From Haberlea rhodopensis (taxonomy: Eukaryota; Streptophyta; Magnoliopsida; Lamiales; Gesneriaceae), in NCBI GenBank assembly GCA_907163345.1, contig CAJQUN010000139.1:1116001-1180000 (forward strand): a stretch of 64,000 nt of DNA. Reading direction: 5' to 3'. Positions 36,458 to 47,844 of the stretch are shown here, piece after piece; positions within the stretch are counted from its first letter, which is position 1; every line of letters starts with the position of its first letter. Under the pieces are notes generated by a model. It was not told the DNA's origin. It saw only the letters and a list, made by a program, of their open reading frames with translations, and made no database searches. Position numbers and translations under genes: made by a program.

Positions 36458-38322
36458 TCATTTCTTCTGAAAAAATGCATCTATAGTTGATTGTTTTGTC
36501 TTTCCTCCTGAACCAAAATGAACATTATTCTTAACTTTTTGTAGTAGAAACACAGCTTCTGGTATATTTTGCTCATGTTGTAGTAAGTAGTTGTTTAAGG
36601 TGACCATTGCTTGAAAGACCTCTTTTGACGATAGATTTGCAACAACACGACTATCATTTGGCTCTGGATCATTTTCATCATCATTGTTCATTAATCATTA
36701 CTGACTGGATAATTTATCCGTCTATAGGCGATTCCATAACTGCATCATTCTCGCTAGGACAGTTCAAAAGATGTTCGACATCCATCACATTTTTGTAGCG
36801 TAAATTAGAAATGAAATCACTTAATCATTGGATGTCTTCATCTAATTGACAAACTTCTGGTTCAGGAACATTATCTTCTTCTGACCGAATCTTGCAATGC
36901 CGAAAACAATTTGTAATTGTTGTTCCCTTCACATAAAATTTCCAAGCCATGCTAGCAAAATCAATAGCATTCAAAATATTATTTTTTTCAGGATTTGGTG
37001 CTTCAATCTCAAGGGCCTGCAAGATGCTAGAATAAAGAGAACGACGATATTGAGGTTTCAATGCTCGAATAATCCCAGCATCGCATGGTTGAATCTTAGA
37101 GTTTGTGTTAGAGGCAAGAAAAATAACTCTACATTTCTTAAGTATTCCACTACCTTTGGATGAGCTGGGAATTGTCTAATATCAATAGGACATTTCTGCC
37201 ATTCATTCTTTTATCAAGCCAACCAACATATTCTTGAAAAAGTAAGCCAGTCATCCAAGCCTTCTTGTTGGATCGATACCCACAACTAATATTGTTCATA
37301 TTCACATTTTTAAAGCATCTAGGATTTGCATACTTATCAATAACCCAAAGAGGTACTTTGTCAGATCCATCACCATTTCAACAAACAACAACAGTAATTC
37401 GCTCTTTGTCCTTTTTCCGTCCTTCTAGTTGTTTGGTAGCAAGTGAATGGTCAGCTTCCAATCGATAAAATAATCCAGTTTCATCCATATTGTAACTATC
37501 CTTCAACTGAAATTGGTCTAGTTTTTACAGTATTCCAGGTAAGGCATTTTTAATGTTCTCCACGATAGCTGAACTACTTTCACCGAATCGTCGGCAAGAC
37601 TTGATTCCATAATACTTACCAATAACCCAAAGAGGTATTTTGTCAGATCCATCACCATTTCAACAAACAACAACAGTAATTCGTTCTTTGTCCTTTTTCC
37701 GTCCTTCTAGTTGTTTGGTAGCAAGTGAATGGTCAGCTTCCAATCAATAAAATAATCCAGTTTCATCCATATTGTAATTATCCTTCAACTGGAATTGGTC
37801 TAGTTTTGACCGTATTCCACGTAAAACATTTTTAATGTTCTCCACAATAGCTGAACTACTTTCACCGAATCGTCGGCAAGACTTGATTTCATATCTTGCC
37901 TTGAAACATTCTAACCATCCACTAGAAAAGCTGAATTGTGGATTAATTTCCCCATACCTTTTTTGCAAAAACTCTTTTGCTTTTTCCTGGATAATTTCTC
38001 CGGACATATTCACTTTCTCTTGCCTTTGAAGAAACCACTCATACAAAGCTTTCTCTAACTCAGGGTACTTTTCCGATTTGTGCATTTTAAGATCACTATT
38101 TCTCATCCCATTAGACAAATGTCTTTTGAGAGTGTTTGATATTGTCGACTGACTGATAGACAAATCAAACTTTTGGTGCACCCATGCTTGCGTATCTTTT
38201 TGACTAATAGTTTGATGATCCTTCTTATGCTCACAATTGCACTCCTCATTTTGTCGGTTAAAGTTGATTTCTTTACTCCTTTCAAATGATGAGAAGTCAT
38301 TGGAGGAGAAAAGAATGTGCAC
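36458..38322 (-). pseudogene. Pogo-like (CENP-B/DDE) transposase pseudogene
   Basis: The coding part of the 36236-38659 element. The 192-codon N-terminal frame (38322-37744) is uninterrupted and spans two helix-turn-helix units and the first catalytic Asp. Later frames are broken by the duplication, by stops (for example before NGDGSDKVPLWVIG) and by a frameshift before KIQPCDAGI. The C-terminal frame 36691-36458 retains a PCNA-interaction-type motif. Confidence 0.88.
37330..37893. repeat. 282-bp tandem duplication inside the pogo-like transposase
   Basis: Copies at about 37330-37611 and 37612-37893 share ACTTA(T/C)CAATAACCC at their starts and CCGAATCGTCGGCAAGACTT at their ends, with few differences. 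The duplicated piece includes the first catalytic Asp motif. Confidence 0.9.
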
Positions 38323-38869
38323 TGTACTTGTAATATATCTTCTACCTTTTATAGCTAAAGACTAACATTTTCACATTCTACACATAAGTTAAAAGAATGT
38401 ATGTACATGAACTTAGTTTTCAGCGCATTAAGTTTCACCAAAAAAAATTGAACTTCTTTATATTCAATATACTTTAATTGATGTCTTTTAATTTTTCTTG
38501 TCACATACAATATATGCATTTTACAATAAAAAGTTATCTATAAAAATAATAAATATTGATTTACCAATAAATGAATTTCATTTATCGATAAATGAATAAT
38601 CTCGCTAAATGAATATTCTTTTTCGGTCTCAATGATATGCATTTATCGAGGTTTTATTGTATATTGCATCCCAAAACCTGACCGATGGAACATGCTATTA
38701 TAGCTTAATATTTTATAAAATTTTAACATAATCTTAACATAATTTGAACTTCTAACCAAAAAAAATTTAAAACATGTACTCCCAATGTATGCTGTTATTT
38801 ACGCTTCATTTTCTGTTAGTTGGACTTCGTGTTTTCTGTATAGCCCCCCTCATTTTAGTAGAGTTTTAA

Positions 38870-39311
38870 ACACCGATTACTATTAAATCAAGAAAGTTAC
38901 ATAAAATATTGTCTAATCATTTAATTGACTGTCATATCTCGATATATTAATCATAAGCCATGAATTATCCACCATTGTAGTGGATCTGTCACCTCTCTAT
39001 CCCGTATAGAATTTTTTTCATCAACAAGATCCTCATGGCGTATCCAATATATATCTTGGCCGTATTCATATATATCTAAAATTAAAAATAATAATTTTTA
39101 AATTCGGATACACCACATGGCCTATCTGCTACGTAGGAATCAGAAGTATCTTGAAGTGTCTAGACAAGTATCCAAAATAAAAAAATTAATTTTTAATTCA
39201 GATACGCCATGTGGCGTATCGGATACGTATCGGGCCAATATCCGTAAGTATCGGTATCCAAAAAGTATCGGATAAGTGATCATGAAAATTTTCGGAGTTT
39301 TCGTGCATCAC
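38870..39311. mobile_element. Truncated copy of the 57178-58599 MITE
   Basis: Shares long collinear stretches with 57827-58599, for example AATCAAGAAAGTTACATAAA, then CCATGAATTATCCACCATTG, then AATCAGAAG.ATCTTGAAG, then TTTTAATTCAGATACGCCA. The right end has TCGTGCATCAC in place of CCGTACATCATAG. The left half is missing. Confidence 0.8.
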
Positions 39312-40193
39312 ATGACGATGCTAACGATGTGATGCACCACTAGGTCCATTATATAATTGCAGTCGTTTGAGAGGAGATTGATCTTACTATTGATACAATT
39401 CATTATTGACAAGTTTAAAATTTTAAAGAATCATAGGCTGCGATTTCAATAGTATTTTAATATAGTTTTATTTTATTCCTCAAGTTAATATAACATATTG
39501 CATTTGTTTACTATTTTATATATTTCATAACAAATTTTAGCCTTAGAGATAAAAAAATCTATTGTTATGCGGTTACGCGGTTACGCCCATGGCTTGATGC
39601 TGCAAGTATAAAATAAATTTTGATAGAAAAATTTTAAAATGAAAAAAACCATTATTATGCCGAATCACTACGCGCTAGTGTAAAGAACTAGTGAGACCTA
39701 GTAGCTTAGTAGAGACCAACTGAGAGGAAAAAAATACAAACTGAGCATTTTGTCTCGACTCTGGCGATTGGTCCAATGCGAACAGATTTTTTTTTTTAAC
39801 CTACATAGTTACATCTGTTTAAATACTGGTAAGCGCGAAATTACATTATTATCCTCCTAGTCTAAGTTCCTTCGAAATTCTATTTATCTTCACTTTTAAT
39901 ACAAATGTCCTTTTGTATCTTGATTCCTTATTTGTCTGAATTGATTCTACGTTTTGTAAGTATAAATTATTCAATTTTTTTTACATTTTCACACATCATT
40001 AGGAAAAAATAGTCGGGCAGAAAAAGAAAAATAATAATTATTGGGTCATGATGGATTGAGAAATTACGATTAGATGGGAACGAACGAGGTAGGTGACTTT
40101 TAAAGAAATAAACCTTGAATTTTTAAAGAAAATTTGTATAAAAGGATGAAGTGATTGACAGACGTTAACTATAAGATTCAGATGGGCTGGTTG
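39312..40193. other. Intergenic, no gene seen
   Basis: AT-rich. GCGGTTACGCGGTTACGCC near 39569 is a short direct repeat of unknown origin. Confidence 0.45.
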
Positions 40194-40640
40194 AAATGGT
40201 AAAACGCCATCGACGTTCTATGTGATAGTAATATCCCGCATTGAATGAGAAGTTTTATAGAACCGTCATTAGACTTGCAATATTGTATAAGACTGAATGT
40301 TGGCTATCAAAGAAGAATCACATTCAAAAGATGAGTGTGACAGAGATGCATATGCTTCGTTGGATAGTGTTAAGACAAGAAGAGATAAAACAAGGAACGA
40401 AGATATTCGGGCTGAAATATGTGTAATTTGTAAGAAGAGAAGATGCAGGATAGTCGCTTACGTTGGTTTGGTCATGTGTGACGTATGTTCAGCAATGCAC
40501 ATGTGCGTCGAGTGTAGTCTATTTATTTCAGTCATTTCACGAAAATGATAGGACGACTAAATACGATATGACAGTAATACGCAAAATCTTGGAGTTCAAG
40601 GGGATTAAAGAGGATATTCTGACCGCTAAAAATGCTTGAA
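40194..40640 (+). mobile_element. LINE 3' fragment
   Basis: Plus-strand frames give EKFYRTVIRLAILYKTECW and then IQKMSVTEMHMLRWI, the C-terminal region of the same LINE lineage as the one in ORP intron 6 (KMSVTEMRMFRWM). Frameshifts follow, with remnants of the RWFGHV segment. Only the end of the element is present. Confidence 0.8.
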
Positions 40641-41032
40641 GAATACTGACGCACGTGTTCGATCCGATTTGATTATCTCTATTATTCATGTAGCATACCA
40701 CAATTCATTGGGAGTAAATATTTAGTTGTTTTATAAAATTTATTTCTTTCTATTTGATAAAGATGATCAAGCTCTAAGTAGATGATAGATAATTGTTCTC
40801 TATACAACAATGCTAATTATTTAATCTCAATCAATCGTATATGATAAAACAAATTTTTCCCAAAATAATTGGTATAACTTGTGAATAAGTAATTGTATTA
40901 CTACATTGTTTAATATTTACGTAATAAATGAATTAATAAAAGTTAACATTAAAAAATAAAAAAAATTCCTTCCCCTCAATCTCAAACTTACATAAACAGA
41001 GGCCCAAAAAAATTCCACAAACAGTCCTCTTC

Positions 41033-41041
41033 TATATAAAT
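41033..41041 (+). promoter_or_regulatory. TATA box of the JINGUBANG-like gene
   Basis: TATATAAAT about 80 bases upstream of the ATG at 41117, followed by a C/T-rich leader. Position and sequence fit a plant core promoter. Confidence 0.6.
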
Positions 41042-41116
41042 AACCCAATCTTTCTACATCTTTTCCCTGTGTCCACTTTTTTTAAGTCCCCCCTCTCCCT
41101 CTCCCCGGACGGCGGG

Positions 41117-42394
41117 ATGAAACTCCGACCATGGCTATCAACATGCTCCTCCTCCACCTCCACCGCCACCGCAACAGCCCGCGCTCCTCGGAAAACTCCA
41201 ATCTCCGACACAGCCACCAGTAGTTGTTCTGATATTATAACACACTCCTCTTTTTCATCAGCAACCAGCCTTCAAAGCAACATCTCCCTACTAACACTCC
41301 CGTCCGTTCCATCTCTCCAAAAACTCTGTCTGTCCCCGGAAAACTCAACTCCCGCTGCCGCCGTCCTCTTCCTATTCTCTCTCAAACCCAGCCGCGCTCA
41401 CATCAATTTCCTAACCCTTCACAAGAATCTCCTGTACACCGCCTCAGGGAACGAGATTAATGTCTTCGAAATCATAAACAACAACCTTGTCAACACTTTC
41501 AACAGCGAAAACAAGTCATCTGGTTCCGTCAAATCCATCGCGTTTTCACGTGGGAAAGTCTTCACTTCCCATCAGGACTGCAAAATCCGCGTCTGGAAGT
41601 TGAATATCAACAAACAACACAAGCTTATTGCAACCCTGCCGACGCTGGAAGATCGCTTGTTGAACTTCATTCTGCCGCAGAATTATCTAAAAGTGCGACG
41701 ACACAAGAAATGCCTCTGGATCGAACACCATGACACCGTTTCAGGACTAACAGAAAATGGAAACTACGTTTTCTCCATTTCTTGGGATAAAAGCTTGAAA
41801 ATTTGGCAACCAGATAACTTCCGATGCCTGGAATCAATCAACAATGCCCACGACGACGCCATTAACGCCGTTGCCGTATCAAGTGAAGGTTTAATCTACA
41901 CGGGTTCAGCAGATAAGCGGATCAAAGTATGGGGAAAGGGAATTGGAGAGAAAAAACATGGCCTGACAGCTACTTTGGAGAAGCATAAATCTGCTGTAAA
42001 TGCATTGGTATTGAGCCTCGACGGGTCGGTTCTTTTCTCCGGGTCGTGCGATAGGTCCATTTTAGTTTGGGAAAGAGAGGATAGCGCGAATCATATGGCG
42101 GTGACTGGTGCGTTGCGGGGTCATAGAAAGGCGATTCTGTGTTTGACGAGTGTTCGGGATTTGCTGTTGAGTGGTTCGGCCGATCGGACGGTGAGGATTT
42201 GGCGGCGGGGTTACGACGGGAAGTACTGCTGTTTGACAGTGTTGGAAGGACACCAGACGCCAGTGAGGTCTCTGTCGGCGGTGATGGTGTCTCCACCGTC
42301 GGGGGACGGCGGTGAAGGGACGGTGAAGGTGTTCAGTGGAAGCTTTGACGGAGAGATCAAAGTTTGGCAAGTTGAAGTGTCAAATCAAATGTAA
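41117..42394 (+). CDS. WD40-repeat protein, JINGUBANG-like, single exon
   Basis: Predicted 425 aa. A Ser/Thr-rich N-terminus (residues 1 to ~50) has SLLTLPSVPSL at ~57-67, a typical lead-in of the plant JINGUBANG group. A beta-propeller of about seven WD40 repeats follows. Repeat ends are SHQDCKIRVWKL, SISWDKSLKIWQP, TGSADKRIKVWGK, SGSCDRSILVWERE, SGSADRTVRIWRRG and SGSFDGEIKVWQV. JINGUBANG in Arabidopsis is a scaffold that restrains pollen germination; other members are poorly studied, so a role here is inference. The ATG at 41117 is the first in frame; the frame extends 16 codons further up only through a GTG. Codon use is C/G-rich compared with the AT-rich surroundings, and there are no introns. 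Confidence 0.88.
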   Translation: MKLRPWLSTCSSSTSTATATARAPRKTPISDTATSSCSDIITHSSFSSATSLQSNISLLTLPSVPSLQKLCLSPENSTPAAAVLFLFSLKPSRAHINFLTLHKNLLYTASGNEINVFEIINNNLVNTFNSENKSSGSVKSIAFSRGKVFTSHQDCKIRVWKLNINKQHKLIATLPTLEDRLLNFILPQNYLKVRRHKKCLWIEHHDTVSGLTENGNYVFSISWDKSLKIWQPDNFRCLESINNAHDDAINAVAVSSEGLIYTGSADKRIKVWGKGIGEKKHGLTATLEKHKSAVNALVLSLDGSVLFSGSCDRSILVWEREDSANHMAVTGALRGHRKAILCLTSVRDLLLSGSADRTVRIWRRGYDGKYCCLTVLEGHQTPVRSLSAVMVSPPSGDGGEGTVKVFSGSFDGEIKVWQVEVSNQM

Positions 42395-42465
42395 ATAATA
42401 TTCAAATGGGATATGAATTTTGATAATCACTCAATTATGTGAATTTTATTGAATAGTCTTTTAAA

Positions 42466-42711
42466 TTTTAAGACTTAATTTTGTTAAAATTATAGCTTTC
42501 ACTTAGCAAATTTAAAGTTGAACGTATAAAATAATTGTGGAAATTATAAAAATGTGGAAATTTTAGTGTTAAAATAAAAAGCTCATCAATTTTAAGACTT
42601 AATTTGTTAAAACTATAGCTTTCACTTAGCGAATTTATTTGAATGTATAAATTTAATTGTGGAAATTATAAAAATGGTGGAAATTTTAGCGTAAAAATAA
42701 AAACTGCCCAA
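42466..42711. repeat. 124-bp tandem duplication 3' of the JINGUBANG-like gene
   Basis: Copies at 42466-42589 and 42590-42711 share TTTTAAGACTTAATTT, ATAGCTTTCACTTAGC and AATTGTGGAAATTATAAAAA, with scattered changes. They lie within ~75 bases of the stop codon, probably in the 3' UTR. Confidence 0.85.
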
Positions 42712-44278
42712 GTGATTTTGATTAAACGCCATACATTCTTTTTCATTTTTTTTAGGTATCCAATGAGAACTAGTTGTGATCTCATCGACTTACGTGTGAT
42801 AGATAATAGCTCATGTTTATTTGGGTAGATTCAAATTCAAGTCACGTTTAACGCAAAAAAATTGTTTTAGTCCCTAAAAAAACAGAGTACCTAGTTCTAT
42901 AATTTTTATTAGCAAATCAAATAAAATAACTTTTAAATTTTTATTCAGAACAATTAACAATTTAACACTAAAACAGAACAATCAATAAAGTATAATGTTG
43001 TCAATATATAATGTAAATGATTTGGGTTACACTGTTGTTATAACCATTTTTCCATATAATATGTTTTTTCAAAATATATATCAAATATAATTATGTTGTT
43101 GTGTCCAGGTGCGAGCCCCAATATTTTTTTATAACTTTTTTTCAAAAAAATTATATTTTACTTTTTTTTTTCATCCCATAATTATAATATTAGCTCCGCT
43201 CCTAATTGTGTCGTGGAAAAAAATTAGCTATGAAGTGGATTGTGAACGGTACCCTCAAAGAGTATAAATGTTAATATTTTACGGGCTTACAATTAATTGA
43301 CCAATAGGACAATCCAATTAAGGCTAATTTCGTTGTCTTTCGGCTGTTAATTACCTATGCGACATAATTAAATGCCAAAAACACGAGTCGTGATCATGTG
43401 AGAATGTGCAATTAACACTGAACTAAAAAAGTTATTAAAGAGAAATCAATTAAAAAAGAGTACGATGACAAATAAGAGCTTTGTTAATGAAGAATACTTT
43501 TGGGCCTTGGCTAATCACACGGGAAAATATTTCAAGTGTTATCATACCCAACTTATTTTATCCGGGGTTCACTCCATTAATAAATTTGAATCATTGATAT
43601 AATATTTGGAGTATTAACTGATAGTCAAGAAGTATTAGTCAATCACGATCGATTACTTGTATTTAAAATTTGCTGTCTCTTTTTATAATAAGTCGATTGA
43701 AAGGTAAGATTGGTTTATTCTAACAATTAATTCTATTATACAACCTTTTCGTTTTAAAAAAAAATTAGACTTCTATAAATTAATCTTTTTTAAAAAAATA
43801 TATATATATTTTACATTGCATGGGCTAACTAATCACATGAACAAAAGCTTCCAGCCTAAAAGGTAACAAAAATTATAAATTTTGCTATAATTAATTTAAA
43901 GCTCTATATTGTCAAATTATTGTCGTACTATATTATCTTTGTTTCTTTCATAATTTTAGTCATATGTCATCGATGTATCCAGTACCATGTAACCACTCTG
44001 GTGGAAAAATATTAAAAGGATTCAGAATGTATCAGGTAAACAATGGTACAATCCAAGATTTATTGTGTTCGAAGTATAGAATCAAATTTACAACTTTTGG
44101 AAAGAAAGAAAAAAAAAAGAAATATTTATTAATAAAGAGGACAAAAAAGGAGAATTTAAAAGCGAGGAAAAGAATATTTATTAAAAAAACGAAAGAATTT
44201 AAAATGAAATAGAATCACATGCCTAGGAAAATAGAAGAGATCATTAAATATTAAAATAATAATGATAGCATATGATTA
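42712..44278. other. AT-rich intergenic sequence
   Basis: No recognisable gene. The Lys-rich open frame at 43964-44212 is a by-product of A-rich sequence. Confidence 0.5.
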
Positions 44279-44632
44279 TGCAGATCAAATGTTTGTTGTT
44301 TTATCAAAAACTATAACTTGTGATAACTGTGTGATTCAAATCATTTAAATCGTACATCAGCACAAGCATCATGCTTTCGATCGATCTCCAAACAGAGACA
44401 ATTATTGCACTCTAACAATCTCCCTCCCAATAATTGCATTACCTTACAACTCATGATAATCAAACACGTAACATTGACTCTGATACCAATTGTAGGATCA
44501 ACACTTGCTACTTTACCAAAAGCTATAACTAGTGGTAACAGAGCAATTCAAATCTTTTAAAATGTACAACAGTACAAACACCACGCTTCAATCTCTTTCT
44601 AAGCATGGACAATTATTACACTCCAATAATCA
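44279..44632 (-). mobile_element. Miniature LTR element (TRIM-like), 354 bp
   Basis: Two ~142-bp direct repeats (44279-44420 and 44491-44632, roughly 70% alike by eye) flank only ~70 bp. Read on the minus strand, the first LTR runs TGATTATTGGAG to GATCCTACA. ATTGGTATCAGAG follows directly, a methionine-tRNA-type primer-binding site. Purine-rich TTGGGAGGGA lies just before the second LTR. All the cis parts of a TRIM are therefore present with no coding space. Clear 5-bp target duplications were not found, so the outer borders are approximate. Confidence 0.65.
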
Positions 44633-45421
44633 TTAAATAATGAAATAATTTATGATTTTGTTCATTTTTCATCACTGCTCAAAGCTTAAAATGCAATATA
44701 CACATTTACATATCATACTACATCAACTTTGATAATCTATCACAATATCACTGCATGCCAAATTTTTAGGACAAAAAAACATAGTATCGTATAAATTTTT
44801 TTTAATAATAGTGATGTCAGGAAATTATTTTAATAAGTATAATCACACAAAAATTGTTTTTTTATAACAAAAAACGGTCTCAATATCATTTTTCTATTCT
44901 TTTTCAAAAAATGGATCACAGACACTTGCCTTCATATACACGACACATGTCAGTTCTTTACAATTGACACTATTTATGAGGCCATTTTTATAATTTACCA
45001 TATCATCACTATATTATAATCGTTTACTTAACCTAAAAAGACTAAAGGTGTATGTAATTGTTTATGCATTTAGTGAAGTCTTTATATCAAATATACACCT
45101 TGATGCCTAAGATCATTTGGTCTAGTAGCATAAATCTTGCCCATTTTCATCTTCTATGTTTGTATTTTGGTGATTTTGATTATATATGTTGTCAAACATC
45201 AATTTTAATCATTTAAAAAAAAAAAATTAGTCCTTTCTCGCATGACGCTAATATAGAGTCGATGTGTCCAATATCACGTAAGCATTCCAATGAAAAATGG
45301 ACTAAATCCTCAAAACAAAGTGCCAAAATTGCTAAAGAAATCACTAAAACTTAAGTTTGACAAAATAACAGACTAAAAATCATAGAGAAGTAAATATAGA
45401 TGATGCAAATAACCATTTCCC

Positions 45422-45425
<4 letters not shown>

Positions 45426-45512
<87 letters not shown>

Positions 45513-45630
45513 CTAGCTAGTTCTTGATCGCTGCTAATTATGAGAGAGAGAGAGAGCCTAGCTAGTTCTTGATCGCTGCTAATTATGAGAGAGAGAGAGA
45601 GCCTAGCTAGTTCTTGATCGCTGCTAATTA
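45426..45630. repeat. (TA)n and (GA)n microsatellite plus 45-bp triplicate
   Basis: About 64 bases of TA, then GA repeats, then three copies of a 45-bp unit. Each copy has a GA run followed by CTAGCTAGTTCTTGATCGCT; the CTAGCTAG starts are at 45513, 45558 and 45603. The minus-strand frame across it is a translated repeat, not a gene. Confidence 0.95.
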
Positions 45631-46602
45631 TGTGCCATGCCACAAAAGTTGGCAAGTGCCTAATTTGGTGGAGAAAAGCTGTAAAAGACCGAACCTCATT
45701 GCATGGAAACAACCAGTTGCATGTTCTTTTAGATCAACTTAGGTCATCTCCAACTCATAATTTATTTTAGCATAAGTTTTGCACCAAAATAGTATAATTT
45801 TTGCACCAAACATAATATTCATTATTTTTCTCCAACTCATCTACTCCAAAATAAATATTCCATATAATATTCTTTTTACTTTCATTTATAATAATTATTT
45901 TATTCTATCAATTACCTATTATTAATCATATTATTAAGTTTATATTTTCAACAACAAAATTTAATTTTCTTATATATATACTATAAATATTGACAATATA
46001 AATCAATAGTTAATATACTAAAATAATAATTTTATTATTATTATTATTACTTTATATTAAATAATTAAAATATATTTTCCAAATTTTACATAGGAATATA
46101 AAAAAGTAAATTAAATAATTAATTTTGAAAAGAGAAAAAAAAGTAAACGGTGTTGCTACTTGCTACACAAACTAAATAAAAATAAAAAATGGATAGCGTA
46201 GCTAGCACCAAATTTGGTGCAACATTGTAACATTGCTCTATTTTAACGCAAATAATAGCGCCTGGTTGGAGGGGTTGGAGATGCCCTTGCATTCCAAGTT
46301 GAAGTACAAATGGGATATTTTTTCTAAAGTTGGTTTTCATTAGTAGCTGAATTGTGGTCACCATTTGAATCTTTGGTTATGATTTTAAATTTCATTTAAC
46401 ATTAGTTTCAAAAAAAATTATATATTTTTAGAATATATAAATAAAATTTTAATTTTTTTTGCTATTTATCTATATACTGAGTGGGTCGTTATTGCTTATT
46501 GCTTCAGGGTTCAAATTTCAAGAATTTCTTTAATTTGTTTACTAAAATAAATAATTTTAGATGATCAATATCATATATATATATATATATATTATTTTAT
46601 AA

Positions 46603-46803
46603 ATGCAAGCATATCATTTAATATTTAAGTATTTTTCGCTTTGCCTTCTTGAATCTTTTGGCAGCAAACTTCCTGAATGTCTTCAAGTTGCCGTAAAGAA
46701 ACAGACTGAGAAAGGAGTCATTGTTTATATATTTCTTTTGCCAAATTGTAGAGAACAGCTAGAGGAATGTTCTTCACCAGAGTTTCTAGCAAATTACCAA
46801 TAA
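46603..46803 (+). CDS. Unrecognised short open frame, possible gene fragment
   Basis: 66 codons. The second half (FGSKLPECLQVAVKKQTEKG, then NCREQLEECSSPEFLANYQ) has ordinary protein composition in an AT-rich region and could be an exon or pseudogene remnant. I cannot assign a family, and no partner exons were found. Confidence 0.2.
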   Translation: MQAYHLIFKYFSLCLLESFGSKLPECLQVAVKKQTEKGVIVYIFLLPNCREQLEECSSPEFLANYQ

Positions 46804-47591
46804 AATTCTTATGAATATTTCGTAGAAATGTCAACTGTGACCATAATATTATAAAATCGTACCACTTCTATATTTTTTTATATTAGCAATAAAGTTTTAT
46901 AGACTAAAAAAAAGATATATATATATATATATATATATATAATACATGGGTATATTCAATGTAGCATATATCCTACCCTTGGATTCCTAGAAACCACATA
47001 TTATTTGATTTCAAGAATAGACTATCGATATCACAGTCACTAGGGTAAGAATGGTGTGGTGACCATATGAGACGAGTCAACCTACAACTAAGAAAGTTCT
47101 AAGCCCTAATGGCGGGTTAAAGATTTTTCTTGACCCGAAGGTAGTCGGTCAAGGCAATTGATGTAAGTTTACTGTTTTTGTATTTCGATTTATTTTATTT
47201 TACATCAAGATTGTTTAAAATAATTCAATCCGAAGTTTCATGTAGAACCAACAACGATTGGTCTCAATCGTTTGCCCGACAGTGAGGCTTTGCTTTTTGC
47301 AAATTCGATTGGTCAGTTTAGTTCAAGCCAGAATATTTTATTTTAACCAACTTGTGTGTGTTATTAGTAGGGCTGCTTACCGGGCCGGGTCAAACCGGAC
47401 CCGGCCCGGATTCGGACCGTTAAGTCCGGTCCGAAACCGGAACCGGACTTAACGGTTCCGGATCGCCCCGGAACCGGTTAGAAACCGGTCCGGGGCGGTT
47501 CCGAAGAACCAAACCGGTAGGACCGTCGGTTCCAAAACCGGAACCGGTAGATTATATAAAAAAAAAAATAAATAAATAAATAAAAATTGTT

Positions 47592-47678
47592 GAAGGCAAC
47601 GTTAACATTTGTTAACGTTGCCTTCAACGTTAACAATGTTAACGTTGGCAACGGCTCTTAGCCGTTGCCAACGTTAAC
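47592..47678. repeat. Two perfect hairpins upstream of the hAT transposase
   Basis: 47592-47625: 15-bp arms GAAGGCAACGTTAAC with a 4-base loop. 47638-47678: 19-bp arms GTTAACGTTGGCAACGGCT with a 3-base loop. Both share GTTAACGTTG(C/G)C and are separated by only 12 bases. They may be transposase-binding or structural subterminal repeats. Confidence 0.9.
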
Positions 47679-47723
47679 TTTTATTTTTTTTTTAAAAAAA
47701 ATTTTTTAATAAAAAAAAAAAAC

Positions 47724-47732
47724 TATAAATAG
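47724..47732 (+). promoter_or_regulatory. TATA box of the hAT transposase gene
   Basis: TATAAATAG 121 bases upstream of the transposase ATG, just after the hairpins and A-runs. Confidence 0.6.
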
Positions 47733-47844
47733 GGGATGTTGTGTTGTGTATTGTTTCATAACAATTCTTGTAACGAAATTACTTCACTCTCATATTTTTC
47801 TCTCAATTGTGCTATTTACAATTTACTTATAGTCTTATATCATA

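Larger units (their letters stand above)
36236..38659 (-). mobile_element. Pogo/Lemi1-like Tc1-mariner DNA transposon, degenerate
   Basis: Imperfect terminal repeats CAGTTAAACTTCGATAAAT and (reversed) CAATAAAACCTCGATAAAT lie next to TA on both sides (36234-36235 and 38660-38661). These resemble the CAGTAAAACCTCTATAAAT ends of Emigrant/Lemi1. On the minus strand the transposase pieces run in order. First is a CENP-B-type DNA-binding region (38322-37744: WVHQKFDLSISQSTISNTL, FLQKRYGEINPQFSFSSGW). The three catalytic Asp motifs follow: NYNMDETGLFY near 37770, LILDNFPAHP near 37190 and QPCDAGIIRALK near 37080. The C-terminus (36691-36458) ends in QSTIDAFFQKK. Stops, frameshifts and a 282-bp duplication make it inactive. 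Confidence 0.9.
44633..47367. other. AT-rich intergenic sequence with microsatellites
   Basis: Contains the TA/GA repeat block at 45426-45630, an AT run at about 46917-46941, and a short open frame at 46603 (listed separately). No other gene seen. Confidence 0.5.

Noticed and set aside
41069..41116. Upstream extension of the JINGUBANG-like gene
   Set aside because: Begins at a GTG, not an ATG, and lies too close to the TATA box; the ATG at 41117 is preferred.
45380..45712. Minus-strand 110-codon frame with SSDQELA repeats and a YI run
   Set aside because: It is the translated TA microsatellite and 45-bp tandem repeat.
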